A stretch of 33,644 bases of DNA, from positions 1 to 33,644 of the forward strand of contig URWN01000016.1 of assembly GCA_900551615.1 (NCBI GenBank), written 5' to 3'. Under the pieces are notes generated by a model that saw only the letters and a program-made list of their open reading frames with translations, was not told where the DNA came from and made no database searches. This document shows, one piece after another, positions 8,144 through 15,711 of the stretch. Each line of letters begins with the position of its first letter. The stretch's first letter is position 1. Position numbers and translations under genes: made by a program. The DNA is from an uncultured Clostridium sp. (GTDB lineage: Bacteria; Bacillota; Clostridia; TANB77; CAG-508).

Positions 8144-9031
8144 ATGCGGAAAGCAAAACTTTTTTATGAAGGGAATAATTTCCTTTTAGTAAAAAGAAGA
8201 GGAGGAGGAGGTCCAATTATTATTCAGACATCTGGATATACAATGGATAGAAAGGCTATTAATGAAAGTTGGATTGTAACTCAGCTTAGAACTGTTCTAC
8301 ATAGGAATAGAAGCAGATTACCAGATCCATTTATAATGGATCACATGTTGCCATGTTATGAAAGGCTAAATGCTACAGTATTAGAGTTATATATAAAACC
8401 AAGCTGTAAAAGTTTGGAAGCCCTGACAGAGGAATTCTCTGTGTATTATGAAAGACGTTGCAAACAAATAATACTCTTAGGTCACTCAAAAGGTGGTCTT
8501 GTGATGGCGGCAGCACTTGAACGGATATATAAGAAAACAACGGCAATATTAGTTGCTCCAACATTTGGCACTGTTACAGGAAACGAAGATGCAATGATTG
8601 ATAGGTTGGAGGAAAATAAAGGCAATGGATTTTTTGAAACTTTAGAAACAGGTTTTTTAAAAAAGGTAGTAAAAATCACCTCAAGTAGAAGATTTGTAGA
8701 CAGAGATATGTATTATACATCTGACTTTGTTGCCGAAACTAAAAGAATGTTTAGTAATTTAAAATATCATAATATTGTAAATATAGTGGCTAGATGTCCA
8801 GAACTGGCTAAACAAAAGTCGATAAAAACTAAAATATTTATTGATTTTGGCAAAAGACTTGGACTTAGTCCAGAAGAAAGTGATGGAATGGTAGAAACAG
8901 CAAATCAAGAAATTACAAAAGAGTTTATAAAAATGTCTATTGATATTCAGGCGATTCATCCAACAGCACTGGAAAGTGCAAACAACATCATTGATGATGT
9001 ACTTCGTAAAGAAGAATTCTCCAAAGCTTAA
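8144..9031 (+). CDS. Alpha/beta hydrolase (lipase/esterase-like), foreign-looking
   Basis: A 295-residue cytoplasmic protein with a nucleophile elbow GHSKGG (Ser115) after the strand QIILL, typical of alpha/beta hydrolases; the acid and histidine are not assigned with certainty (HPTAL near residue 280 is a candidate). Substrate unknown. No signal peptide. It has its own promoter and a terminator. Codon use is unlike the host genes (CAG, CTG, CTT, GCC, CGT), and CGG occurs in frame at codon 2 (8147-8149) and at residue 127 (8522-8524, LERIYKK). Both must be sense, since a shift at either would soon meet a stop. I infer recent acquisition. RBS AAAGGAGG is well placed before the ATG. Confidence 0.75.
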   Translation: MRKAKLFYEGNNFLLVKRRGGGGPIIIQTSGYTMDRKAINESWIVTQLRTVLHRNRSRLPDPFIMDHMLPCYERLNATVLELYIKPSCKSLEALTEEFSVYYERRCKQIILLGHSKGGLVMAAALERIYKKTTAILVAPTFGTVTGNEDAMIDRLEENKGNGFFETLETGFLKKVVKITSSRRFVDRDMYYTSDFVAETKRMFSNLKYHNIVNIVARCPELAKQKSIKTKIFIDFGKRLGLSPEESDGMVETANQEITKEFIKMSIDIQAIHPTALESANNIIDDVLRKEEFSKA

Positions 9032-9063
9032 AGCGAGGCAATAGCGAGTGCTATTGCGGAAAT

Positions 9064-9106
9064 AAAACCAGTACTTTCATATGAAGAAAGTACTGGTTTT
9101 ATTTTA
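9064..9106 (+). terminator. Rho-independent terminator after the hydrolase gene
   Basis: Perfect 15-base inverted repeat around CCAGTACTTTC (9064-9078 and 9086-9100) with a 7-base loop and T-rich tail. Confidence 0.88.
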
Positions 9107-9213
9107 TAAAAAATTCAATAAAGAAAAGTAATCTTTATAATAATAAACTATTCAGTTTTGATTATTGCACATAGAATGAAAACTGCTACAAATGCAGATA
9201 AAATAATATTTTA

Positions 9214-9242
9214 TTGCAAATCTAATATTATTGTGGCATAAT
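9214..9242 (+). promoter_or_regulatory. Promoter of gpmA
   Basis: TTGCAA (9214-9219), 17-base spacer, CATAAT (9237-9242), followed by AAGGAGG and ATG at 9263. Confidence 0.55.
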
Positions 9243-9262
9243 AAAAATAAGGAGGTACAAAA

Positions 9263-9952
9263 ATGATAAAATTAGTATTAGTTAGACATGGACAAAGCAT
9301 GTGGAATTTAGAAAATAAATTTACAGGATGGACAGATGTAGAGCTATCAGAGCAAGGAATACAAGAAGCAAAAGAAGCAGGAAAAATATTAAAAGAAAAG
9401 GGATTTCGTTTTGATTTAGCATTTACATCAGTATTAAAAAGAGCAGAAGACACATTAGATTATATATTAAAAGAAATGGGAGAAGAAAATATCGAAATAA
9501 AAAGAAGTTGGAGACTAAATGAAAGACATTATGGAGCATTACAAGGACTAAACAAAGATGAAACAAGAGAAAAATATGGTGCAGAACAAGTATTGCTTTG
9601 GAGAAGAAGTACGGATGTAAGGCCACCAGAACTAGAAGAAACTGACCCAAGATATCCTGGAAATGACGAAAAATATAAAGATTTAAGTAAAGACGAATTA
9701 CCTAAAACAGAAAACCTTATAGACACAATAAAAAGAGTTCTAGAATATTGGAATTCAGATATTAAACCTGAATTAGAAAAAGGTAAAAGAATTATAATTG
9801 CAGCACATGGAAATAGTTTAAGAGGGTTAATAAAATATTTAGACAATATAAGTGATGAAGATATTATTAAATTAGAATTGCAAACAGGTAATCCAATTTG
9901 CTATGAATTAGATGAAGATTTAAAGCCTATAAGACATTATTATTTAAAGTAA
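9263..9952 (+). CDS. gpmA: 2,3-bisphosphoglycerate-dependent phosphoglycerate mutase
   Basis: A 229-residue glycolytic enzyme interconverting 3- and 2-phosphoglycerate, of normal length for the dPGM family. Visible are the phosphohistidine motif LVRHGQSMWN (His9), the substrate loop RLNERHYGALQGLNK, RRSTDVRPP, and the second catalytic histidine in AAHGNSLRGL. Cytoplasmic, single-gene unit with its own promoter, strong RBS AAGGAGG and terminator. Arginine codons are almost all AGA; the two CGG trinucleotides here are out of frame (AGT ACG GAT type) and have no effect, a useful control for the frameshift analysis. Confidence 0.95.
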   Translation: MIKLVLVRHGQSMWNLENKFTGWTDVELSEQGIQEAKEAGKILKEKGFRFDLAFTSVLKRAEDTLDYILKEMGEENIEIKRSWRLNERHYGALQGLNKDETREKYGAEQVLLWRRSTDVRPPELEETDPRYPGNDEKYKDLSKDELPKTENLIDTIKRVLEYWNSDIKPELEKGKRIIIAAHGNSLRGLIKYLDNISDEDIIKLELQTGNPICYELDEDLKPIRHYYLK

Positions 9953-9979
9953 AAGTATTGCAACAAAAAAAGTAAAAGA

Positions 9980-10016
9980 AAAAGCAAGTGATTATTGATA
10001 ATCGCTTGCTTTTATG
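9980..10016 (+). terminator. Rho-independent terminator after gpmA
   Basis: Inverted repeat AAAGCAAGTGATT / AATCGCTTGCTTT (one G-T pair) with a 6-base loop and a short T-rich tail. Confidence 0.85.
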
Positions 10017-10140
10017 ATAATATTTTTATTGGAAAATATTAATTTATTGAAAAAATTGGAGAAATTATGTTAGAAAATCAACTATAGCTGAGGATGGAAC
10101 AGTATGTAATGACACAATATTAAAAATTAAATAAAAATAC

Positions 10141-10168
10141 TTACAAAAAATTTAAAATATGCTATAAT
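10141..10168 (+). promoter_or_regulatory. Promoter of the Nudix gene
   Basis: TTACAA (10141-10146), 16-base spacer, TATAAT (10163-10168). Confidence 0.5.
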
Positions 10169-10234
10169 GCTAATGAAAAAAGAATGATTTAATACTAAAT
10201 CACGCTAAAAAATAAATTATTAACGAGATTAAAT

Positions 10235-10723
10235 ATGGAATTAAGAGATTTATACAATGAAAACAAGGAATTAACAGGAAAAACAATTTATAAAGGACAA
10301 GATGTACCAAAAGGGCATTATTATATAACTGTAGTAATTTTTATACAAAATGGTAAAAATGAATTTTTGATTCAAAAGAGAGTAAAAAAGAAAGATGGTA
10401 AATGGGCTACAACAGGAGGGCACCCCATATCAGGAGAAACAAGTAAACAAGGTATAATAACAGAAATCAAAGAAGAACTAGGGATTAATGTAATAGAACA
10501 AAATATTAAACTATTGAAAACAATAAAAACTAAAGATGATTTTGTAGACATTTATTATTTAAGAGAAGATATAGATATAAAAAAAATAAAAATTCAAAAA
10601 GAAGAAGTAGAAAATGTGAAATGGGCAACTATAGATGAGATAAATGAATTAATAAAAAATGAAGATTTTTCTGAAAGTCATACTGAATTTTTTAAGTTAT
10701 GCTTGGAATATTTGAAATTTTAA
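10235..10723 (+). CDS. Nudix hydrolase, IPP-isomerase-like subgroup
   Basis: A 162-residue Nudix protein hydrolysing a nucleoside-diphosphate-linked substrate that cannot be read from sequence. The Nudix box is GHPISGETSKQGIITEIKEELGI by position (about residues 68-90): G-x5-E-x7-[T]-E-I-x-E-E-x-G-I. The arginine normally preceding the first box glutamate is Thr, while the three metal-binding glutamates are kept. The N-terminal opening LRDLYNENKELTGK resembles the Nudix/IDI branch. The ribosome binding site before ATG 10235 is weak (only a GAG-like stretch), so expression may be low. Confidence 0.82.
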   Translation: MELRDLYNENKELTGKTIYKGQDVPKGHYYITVVIFIQNGKNEFLIQKRVKKKDGKWATTGGHPISGETSKQGIITEIKEELGINVIEQNIKLLKTIKTKDDFVDIYYLREDIDIKKIKIQKEEVENVKWATIDEINELIKNEDFSESHTEFFKLCLEYLKF

Positions 10724-10816
10724 TAGAAGATAATAAATGTCAAATAAAATAATTATAATTGATTTAGAATAAACGCTATGTTTAAGAAAAAGATGCTGAT
10801 TTTGAATAAACAAAAG

Positions 10817-10874
10817 GCTATTTTTGGTTGAAAGTTATATGTTTTTATAATAATATATGTAAAATAAATAGTAA
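10817..10874 (+). repeat. Promoter/leader duplicate, copy 1
   Basis: About 58 bases nearly identical to 12223-12282. Both copies contain TTGAAA, a 17-base spacer and TAATAT (here 10828-10833 and 10851-10856). This copy faces the decayed gene at 10955-11524. Confidence 0.7.
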
Positions 10875-10954
10875 AAAAATGTAACCGTACTCTGCTGTGG
10901 TTGAATTATAAAGGATGAAAAAGCAGAATATTATTTATAACAAGGAGCTATACT

Positions 10955-11524
10955 ATGCACAACAGCAGGAAATAATTGGATAAATAGATTTTTTAAATTA
11001 ATACCAGAATTTAAAATATATACTCACGTAATAATGAAAACGAATAGAGATATTATAATAAAGATATATATACACTTGAAAATAAAGCTCAAAATGAAAA
11101 TATTAATTTAGAAACTATGAAACCTATAACTACTTTTGGGTATGATTCGATATTATTTGTAGATGACAATAAAATAGAAGAATTAAGATTAAAGATGTTA
11201 TTCAAAATGACAAAAGGAAAATTAAAAAAATGTAACATTTTTTACTGGATTTGGTTTTTATGGTGGGGTTATTCAATTGGATAAATGTTAATGTATAAAA
11301 AGATATCGAATAAAGATTTAGAATTTTCTAAAATATTAAATGAATATTTAGAAGTTGAAAGAAGTAATCCTGTTTTTAGTAATAAATTAAATTTCTTAAA
11401 ATTAGAATTAGAAGAATTAAGTAATAAATTTGAAGAAAAAGATTTCAAATATACTACTGATGAATTAGAAAAATATATATGTATGGATAGAAAATATCCT
11501 TATGAAGATATATATAGCAAATAA
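10955..11524 (+). pseudogene. Possible decayed gene plus 79-residue remnant
   Basis: An AAGGAG ribosome binding site precedes ATG 10955, but that frame stops after six codons (MHNSRK). The same frame holds several further stops until about 11048, then is open with coding-like composition (YNKDIYTLENKAQNENI, FGYDSILFVDDNKIEEL) up to TAA 11282-11284. It then continues, again in the same frame, as a 79-residue stretch from ATG 11285 to 11524 with no ribosome binding site of its own. This pattern and the duplicated promoter upstream suggest a degenerated gene. I recognise no family. The alternative is that only the 11285-11524 part is a small gene. Confidence 0.35.
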
Positions 11525-11614
11525 TATTATCCTCCTTAAATTTTCTTAATTGAGTTGATGAAATATATTATACAATAGTTTTACATAATTCACAGATTTT
11601 TAAAATTAACCAAT

Positions 11615-11643
11615 TTGATTTTTATGTAGATATATTGTATAAT
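11615..11643 (+). promoter_or_regulatory. Promoter of the small membrane protein gene
   Basis: TTGATT (11615-11620), 17-base spacer, TATAAT (11638-11643). The leader to ATG 11736 is about 85 bases long. Confidence 0.6.
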
Positions 11644-11735
11644 ATATTTATTAAAACCCTGCTGTTTATAACTCATCAACTATTAATGAGCATTTCAACA
11701 AAACTTGCTTTCATTGACATCAAGGAGGTAGTATT

Positions 11736-12041
11736 ATGTCAGAGATTGATAACATGGTAGTATTAGCAACATATGTTTTTGTAGCAGTTTATGTAATATT
11801 TGGTATTACAGCTAGAAAAAAGAAATTAAACAGCATAAAAATTATCAAAACTAGAATTGTATTAGAATCTGTCTTATCAATATTATTTATTATAATTACC
11901 ATTCGAGTATTAGATTTAGGGGAATCAGTAGTAGGCCAAATCCTTTCTTCAATCATTTTTGCAATCGGTTGGGCTATAATAATGGTTATTGATAGTGTAT
12001 CTTTAAAGAAGGTAAAAGAGAAAACAGATGAAGATAAATAA
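11736..12041 (+). CDS. Small three-TM membrane protein, unknown function
   Basis: A 101-residue protein with three hydrophobic segments (about residues 8-26, 42-60 and 67-88) and a lysine-rich cytoplasmic tail (KKVKEKTDEDK). No known family recognised. AAGGAGG lies eight bases before the ATG, and a promoter and a terminator flank it, so it is a well-formed single-gene unit. It is the first of three small membrane protein genes within 1.2 kb. Confidence 0.75.
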   Translation: MSEIDNMVVLATYVFVAVYVIFGITARKKKLNSIKIIKTRIVLESVLSILFIIITIRVLDLGESVVGQILSSIIFAIGWAIIMVIDSVSLKKVKEKTDEDK

Positions 12042-12094
12042 CTAACTAATAACTAACAAAAAACACAGGGAAAAAACGGAAAGTAAGTTTTGAG

Positions 12095-12130
12095 AAAAGA
12101 TGAACAATTATGTTCGTCTTTTTCTTTTTT
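12095..12130 (+). terminator. Rho-independent terminator
   Basis: AAAAGATGAAC / GTTCGTCTTTT stem (one G-T pair), 6-base loop, then TTCTTTTTT. Confidence 0.8.
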
Positions 12131-12222
12131 AGGGATTGCAAAAAATCTAAAGAAAATAATTTGATAATTTTATATTTAAATATCAATACAGTAGAATAAA
12201 ATATCAGTAGCTATAATGATAT

Positions 12223-12282
12223 GCTATTTTTGTTTGAAAGTTATATGTTTTTATGATAATATATGTGAAAACAAAATAGTAA
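12223..12282 (+). repeat. Promoter/leader duplicate, copy 2
   Basis: Second copy of the element at 10817-10874, with TTGAAA (12234-12239), 17-base spacer and TAATAT (12257-12262). It drives the membrane protein gene starting at 12311. Confidence 0.7.
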
Positions 12283-12310
12283 TTTTTTGTTATGATTGGA
12301 GGAATTTAAA

Positions 12311-12637
12311 ATGAGAAAAACATGGAAGGAAATAACAATATTATTGATACAGTTATTTATGTTTTACATTTTTCCTTTATTTGCAGGACCAACAGATATA
12401 ATGGGAATGGTATTCTTAATTTTGGTATCAACTTTTATACTTGCTATAATATTTGCTAGTATTTCAAAGGAAAAATGGAAATATATCTATCCAATAATTA
12501 TATCTATATTGTTTATACCATCAGTGTTTATTTATTATAATAGTTCAGCTTTAATTCACGCAGTTTGGTATTTGGTTGATTCTGGTATTGGCTTTTTAAT
12601 AGGTTTAATTATTTATAAAATAACTAATAAAAAGTAA
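12311..12637 (+). CDS. Small multi-pass membrane protein, unknown function
   Basis: A 108-residue, four-segment hydrophobic protein (about residues 7-24, 31-50, 58-75, 82-102). ATG 12311 is preferred because TTGGAGG sits seven bases upstream; an in-frame TTG at 12296 lies inside this ribosome binding site. No family recognised. The next gene begins 33 bases downstream on the same strand, so the pair is probably an operon controlled by the promoter at 12234. Confidence 0.72.
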   Translation: MRKTWKEITILLIQLFMFYIFPLFAGPTDIMGMVFLILVSTFILAIIFASISKEKWKYIYPIIISILFIPSVFIYYNSSALIHAVWYLVDSGIGFLIGLIIYKITNKK

Positions 12638-12670
12638 TACAAATTATATGTATAAGGAGATTTAAAAGTT

Positions 12671-12859
12671 ATGAATAAAGAAAAATTGATATCAAAAATA
12701 TTTTCAATATTAAGTCTTGTATTTGCAATTTTAACTTTGGTTGGTGGATATTTGGTAATTACTCATAAATTAGATAATGCTGGATATTCAGTTATACCAA
12801 TGTTATTTACACTAATATTTAGTACATTATATAAGAATAGTAAAAAAGATAAAGAGTAA
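12671..12859 (+). CDS. Small two-TM membrane protein, unknown function
   Basis: A 62-residue protein with two hydrophobic helices (about residues 8-29 and 39-52) and charged ends (MNKEK, KNSKKDKE). AAGGAGA lies about 10 bases before the ATG. Probably co-transcribed with the preceding gene. No family recognised. Confidence 0.65.
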   Translation: MNKEKLISKIFSILSLVFAILTLVGGYLVITHKLDNAGYSVIPMLFTLIFSTLYKNSKKDKE

Positions 12860-13116
12860 TATAAATTACAATTTTTTTTAAATATTAAAATACCAATTAA
12901 GGTGTTTTTTGGTAAGTTAAAAAAATCATAAAAAACTGCTGTTTCAATTGTTAGAAAGAGTTTATTTTTTTCATTTTCGAGCATTCCCTTTTTAAAATAA
13001 TTTATATAAAATTAGTATTGAATGGAAGAAAAACATAATAATAATTATTATTTTATATATTTAATAAAAAAATATGGAAAACAAGTAAAACTAATGGAGT
13101 AAAAATGAGGTAAGTT
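12860..13116. other. AT-rich intergenic stretch without recognised genes
   Basis: Only short AT-rich inverted repeats are seen (for example around 12888-12913, ACCAATT/GGTGTTTTTTGGT). I support no gene here on either strand. Confidence 0.5.
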
Positions 13117-13158
13117 CAAAAATACTGTAGGAATTCATTTGCTAAATTCTTACAGTAT
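13117..13158 (-). terminator. Terminator of tRNA-Arg(ACG)
   Basis: On the minus strand ATACTGTAAGAATT and AATTCCTACAGTAT pair (14 base pairs, one G-T), followed by TTTTTG, directly downstream of the tRNA. Confidence 0.8.
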
Positions 13159-13167
13159 CAATTGTTT

Positions 13168-13244
<77 letters not shown>

Positions 13245-13321
13245 ATACACTATATTATAAATACTTTTAACAAAATTTTCAATACTTTTTCAAAAATTTT
13301 TACATTTTTCCAGAAAATTCA

Positions 13322-13350
13322 TTGACAACATAACTTTTTTGTGTTATTAT
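13322..13350 (+). promoter_or_regulatory. Promoter of tRNA-Arg(TCT)
   Basis: TTGACA (13322-13327), 17-base spacer, TATTAT (13345-13350), 20 bases before the tRNA. Confidence 0.75.
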
Positions 13351-13370
13351 AATTATTGTCCAAAAGTAAT

Positions 13371-13447
13371 GGGTCAATAGCTCAGTTGGATAGAGCACAC
13401 GCCTTCTAAGCGTGGGGTCGGGGGTTCGAATCCCTCTTGGCCCACCA
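13371..13447 (+). tRNA. tRNA-Arg, anticodon TCT
   Basis: Cloverleaf with acceptor GGGTCAA/TTGGCCC, anticodon stem CACGC/GCGTG, loop CTTCTAA (anticodon TCT), T-loop TTCGAAT and encoded CCA. It reads AGA and AGG, the dominant arginine codons of this genome. The anticodon loop has the normal seven bases. Confidence 0.97.
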
Positions 13448-13457
13448 TATACTAAAA

Positions 13458-13498
13458 ACCATACAGATATTTCTAAAATATCTAGTATGGTCTTTTTC
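13458..13498 (+). terminator. Terminator of tRNA-Arg(TCT)
   Basis: ACCATAC-AGATAT paired with ATATCT-AGTATGGT (one bulge), followed by CTTTTT. Beyond it, 13499-13714 contains no gene I can support. Confidence 0.85.
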
Positions 13499-13714
13499 AT
13501 TCTTAAAACACAAACTAAAAGACTAAAACTCCAAAATAAGGGTATAACTAATAGTGGTATACAAAAAAGCAAAAATAAATAGAAAATCCCAAAAAATCAA
13601 TAATCCTTTTGACTTTTATCTATTTATTGTTCGTATTACCAATTGGTTTAAAACCCTGCAATGCCTTGATATACTTTAATAAGATAGGATTGTTATAATA
13701 TGGAGGTATATAAA

Positions 13715-14053
13715 ATGAAATCATTAAAGAAACTAGATATAGACAAAGTACTAGGAGAAGTATTCAAGGAATATAGAGTAAAAAATAAATTAACACAAGA
13801 AAAAATAGCAGAAAAACTAGGAATATCAGTAAAATATATTTCAAGAATTGAAAATGGAACAGGAGGAGTAAAAGTAGAAACACTTGTAAACTATATGAAC
13901 ATTTTAGGAATAACTCCAAACGTAATATTTGAAAAATTAATAGTAAATAAACAATTAGAAAGCCAATTACAACTTTCAAAAAAAGCAAGTAAACTATCAG
14001 AAGAAAAAATAGACTTTGTAGTTTCTGTAATTGATTTATTAGAAAATTTATAA
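13715..14053 (+). CDS. XRE-family helix-turn-helix regulator
   Basis: A 112-residue DNA-binding protein with an HTH_3 domain at about residues 13-68 (NKLTQEKIAEKLGIS, VKYISRIENG) and a C-terminal helical tail. ATG 13715 is chosen because ATGGAGG, which is also an in-frame upstream ATG at 13700, is the ribosome binding site. Target unknown; it may autoregulate. It stands alone, ended by a strong terminator, near the M18 aminopeptidase on the opposite strand. Confidence 0.85.
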   Translation: MKSLKKLDIDKVLGEVFKEYRVKNKLTQEKIAEKLGISVKYISRIENGTGGVKVETLVNYMNILGITPNVIFEKLIVNKQLESQLQLSKKASKLSEEKIDFVVSVIDLLENL

Positions 14054-14081
14054 AAATTAAAACTAAAAACAAAATTTATAA

Positions 14082-14122
14082 AAAACCAAATTATTAGAAA
14101 AATTTAATAATTTGGTTTTTTA
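14082..14122 (+). terminator. Terminator of the XRE regulator
   Basis: Perfect 15-base inverted repeat AAAACCAAATTATTA / TAATAATTTGGTTTT with an 8-base loop and T tract; near-symmetrical, so it may also stop the minus-strand aminopeptidase transcript. Confidence 0.88.
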
Positions 14123-14165
14123 TATAAAATTTTATTATACAGAAATTGCTTAAAGCAAACTTATT

Positions 14166-15563
14166 CTATTCCATCCAAAAAGCTTTATAAGTTTCAAAAG
14201 CAGAATATATATCAAATTTACTTGTAACCTCATAAGGAGCATGCATAGAAAGAACAGGAACACCACAATCAATAACATCAGTTCCTTTATTAGCTAATAT
14301 ATAAGCAATAGTTCCTCCACCGCCAATATCAACCTTTCCAAGTTCTGTAATTTGATATCTAATATCATTTTTCTCTAAAACATTTCTAACCCAAGCAACA
14401 TATTCTGCATTGGCATCAGAAGCACCAGATTTTCCTCTAGCACCAGTATATTTATTAAGGCTTATACCTTTACCAACAAAACCAGCATTTAATTTATCTG
14501 AAACAGATGCATAAATTGGGTCAAAACCAGCATCAACATCAGAAGATAACATCTTTGAAAAACAGAAAACCTTATCTAATAAATTTGGTCTATTAACACC
14601 TAATTTATTTAATAATTCTGAAATAAAGAAATCAAACATATGAGATTCCATACCAGTATTTCCCATACTACCAATTTCCTCTTTATCAGATAAAATACAA
14701 ACTGCTGTATTTTTAACATTTTCCAAAGTCATTAAAGCTGCAAGAGAAGAATAAGCACAAACTTTATCATCTTGGCCGTATGCTGCAACTAAACCAGCAT
14801 CAAAACCTAAACTTCTTGCCTTAAAAGCTGGAATAATTTCTAATTCTGAACTTTGTAAATCAGCCTCAACAATTCCATACTTTTGATTCAAAATATTTAA
14901 AATATTTAATTTAACTTTTTCCTTAGCATCTTTATCTTGATAAGGAATACTACCAATTAAAACATTTAAATCCTCTCCATCAATACCATTTTTTAATTTT
15001 TTCTCCATTTGTTCTTGAGCCAAATGAGGTAATAAATCAGTTATTGTAAAAATTGGGTCATCCTCATCTTCACCAATATTAACAGTTATTTTTTCACCAT
15101 TAGGTTTTACAATTACACCATGAATACTAAGAGGAATAGTAGTCCATTGATATTTTTTAATTCCACCATAATAATGAGTCTTAAAATATGCTAATTCAGA
15201 ATCCTCATAAAGTGGATTTGGTTTTAAATCTAATCTAGGTGAGTCAACATGAGAACCAATTATATGGATACCGTTTTCAATATTCTCAGAACCAATAATT
15301 GCTAAATACATACTTTTCCCTCTATTAACAAAATAAACTTTGTCACCAGGTTGTAATTTTTCAAAATCAGAAATATCTTTAAAACCATTTTCTTGAGCCA
15401 TCTTTGTAGCCTCAACTATAAACTCTCTTTCAGTTTTAGCCCTATTTAAAAAATTCATATAATCTTTTGAAAAATTGAAAATAGCTTCTTTTTTTCTAGT
15501 ATCAACTGTATTCCAACCATTTTCTTTTTTATGAAATAGTTTTTCTTCTAAATTTTCTCCCAT
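14166..15563 (-). CDS. M18 family aminopeptidase
   Basis: A 465-residue cytoplasmic zinc aminopeptidase of the aspartyl-aminopeptidase family, of normal length, removing N-terminal (acidic) residues from peptides. Metal-site motifs: GSHVDSPRLDLKP (His and Asp), DKEEIGSMG (catalytic Glu and ligand Glu), the Asp in DVDAGFDP, and the C-terminal SMHAPYEV (His). GGTI and GARGKSG blocks are typical of the family. AAGGAGG precedes the ATG. Host-like codon use, no in-frame CGG in 465 codons. Appears monocistronic. Confidence 0.93.
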   Translation of the reverse strand: MGENLEEKLFHKKENGWNTVDTRKKEAIFNFSKDYMNFLNRAKTEREFIVEATKMAQENGFKDISDFEKLQPGDKVYFVNRGKSMYLAIIGSENIENGIHIIGSHVDSPRLDLKPNPLYEDSELAYFKTHYYGGIKKYQWTTIPLSIHGVIVKPNGEKITVNIGEDEDDPIFTITDLLPHLAQEQMEKKLKNGIDGEDLNVLIGSIPYQDKDAKEKVKLNILNILNQKYGIVEADLQSSELEIIPAFKARSLGFDAGLVAAYGQDDKVCAYSSLAALMTLENVKNTAVCILSDKEEIGSMGNTGMESHMFDFFISELLNKLGVNRPNLLDKVFCFSKMLSSDVDAGFDPIYASVSDKLNAGFVGKGISLNKYTGARGKSGASDANAEYVAWVRNVLEKNDIRYQITELGKVDIGGGGTIAYILANKGTDVIDCGVPVLSMHAPYEVTSKFDIYSAFETYKAFWME

Positions 15564-15711
15564 TTCAAAATCCTCCTTTGTTTTATTTTTTTAAAGTATA
15601 TCACTATAATTTTTATTTTTCCACCTTTTTTTGTATTTATTAAATTTTTTAGTAAATACTAGTTATGATTTACAATATTAAAATTAAAGTTCAAAATAAA
15701 GGAGGTTCAAA

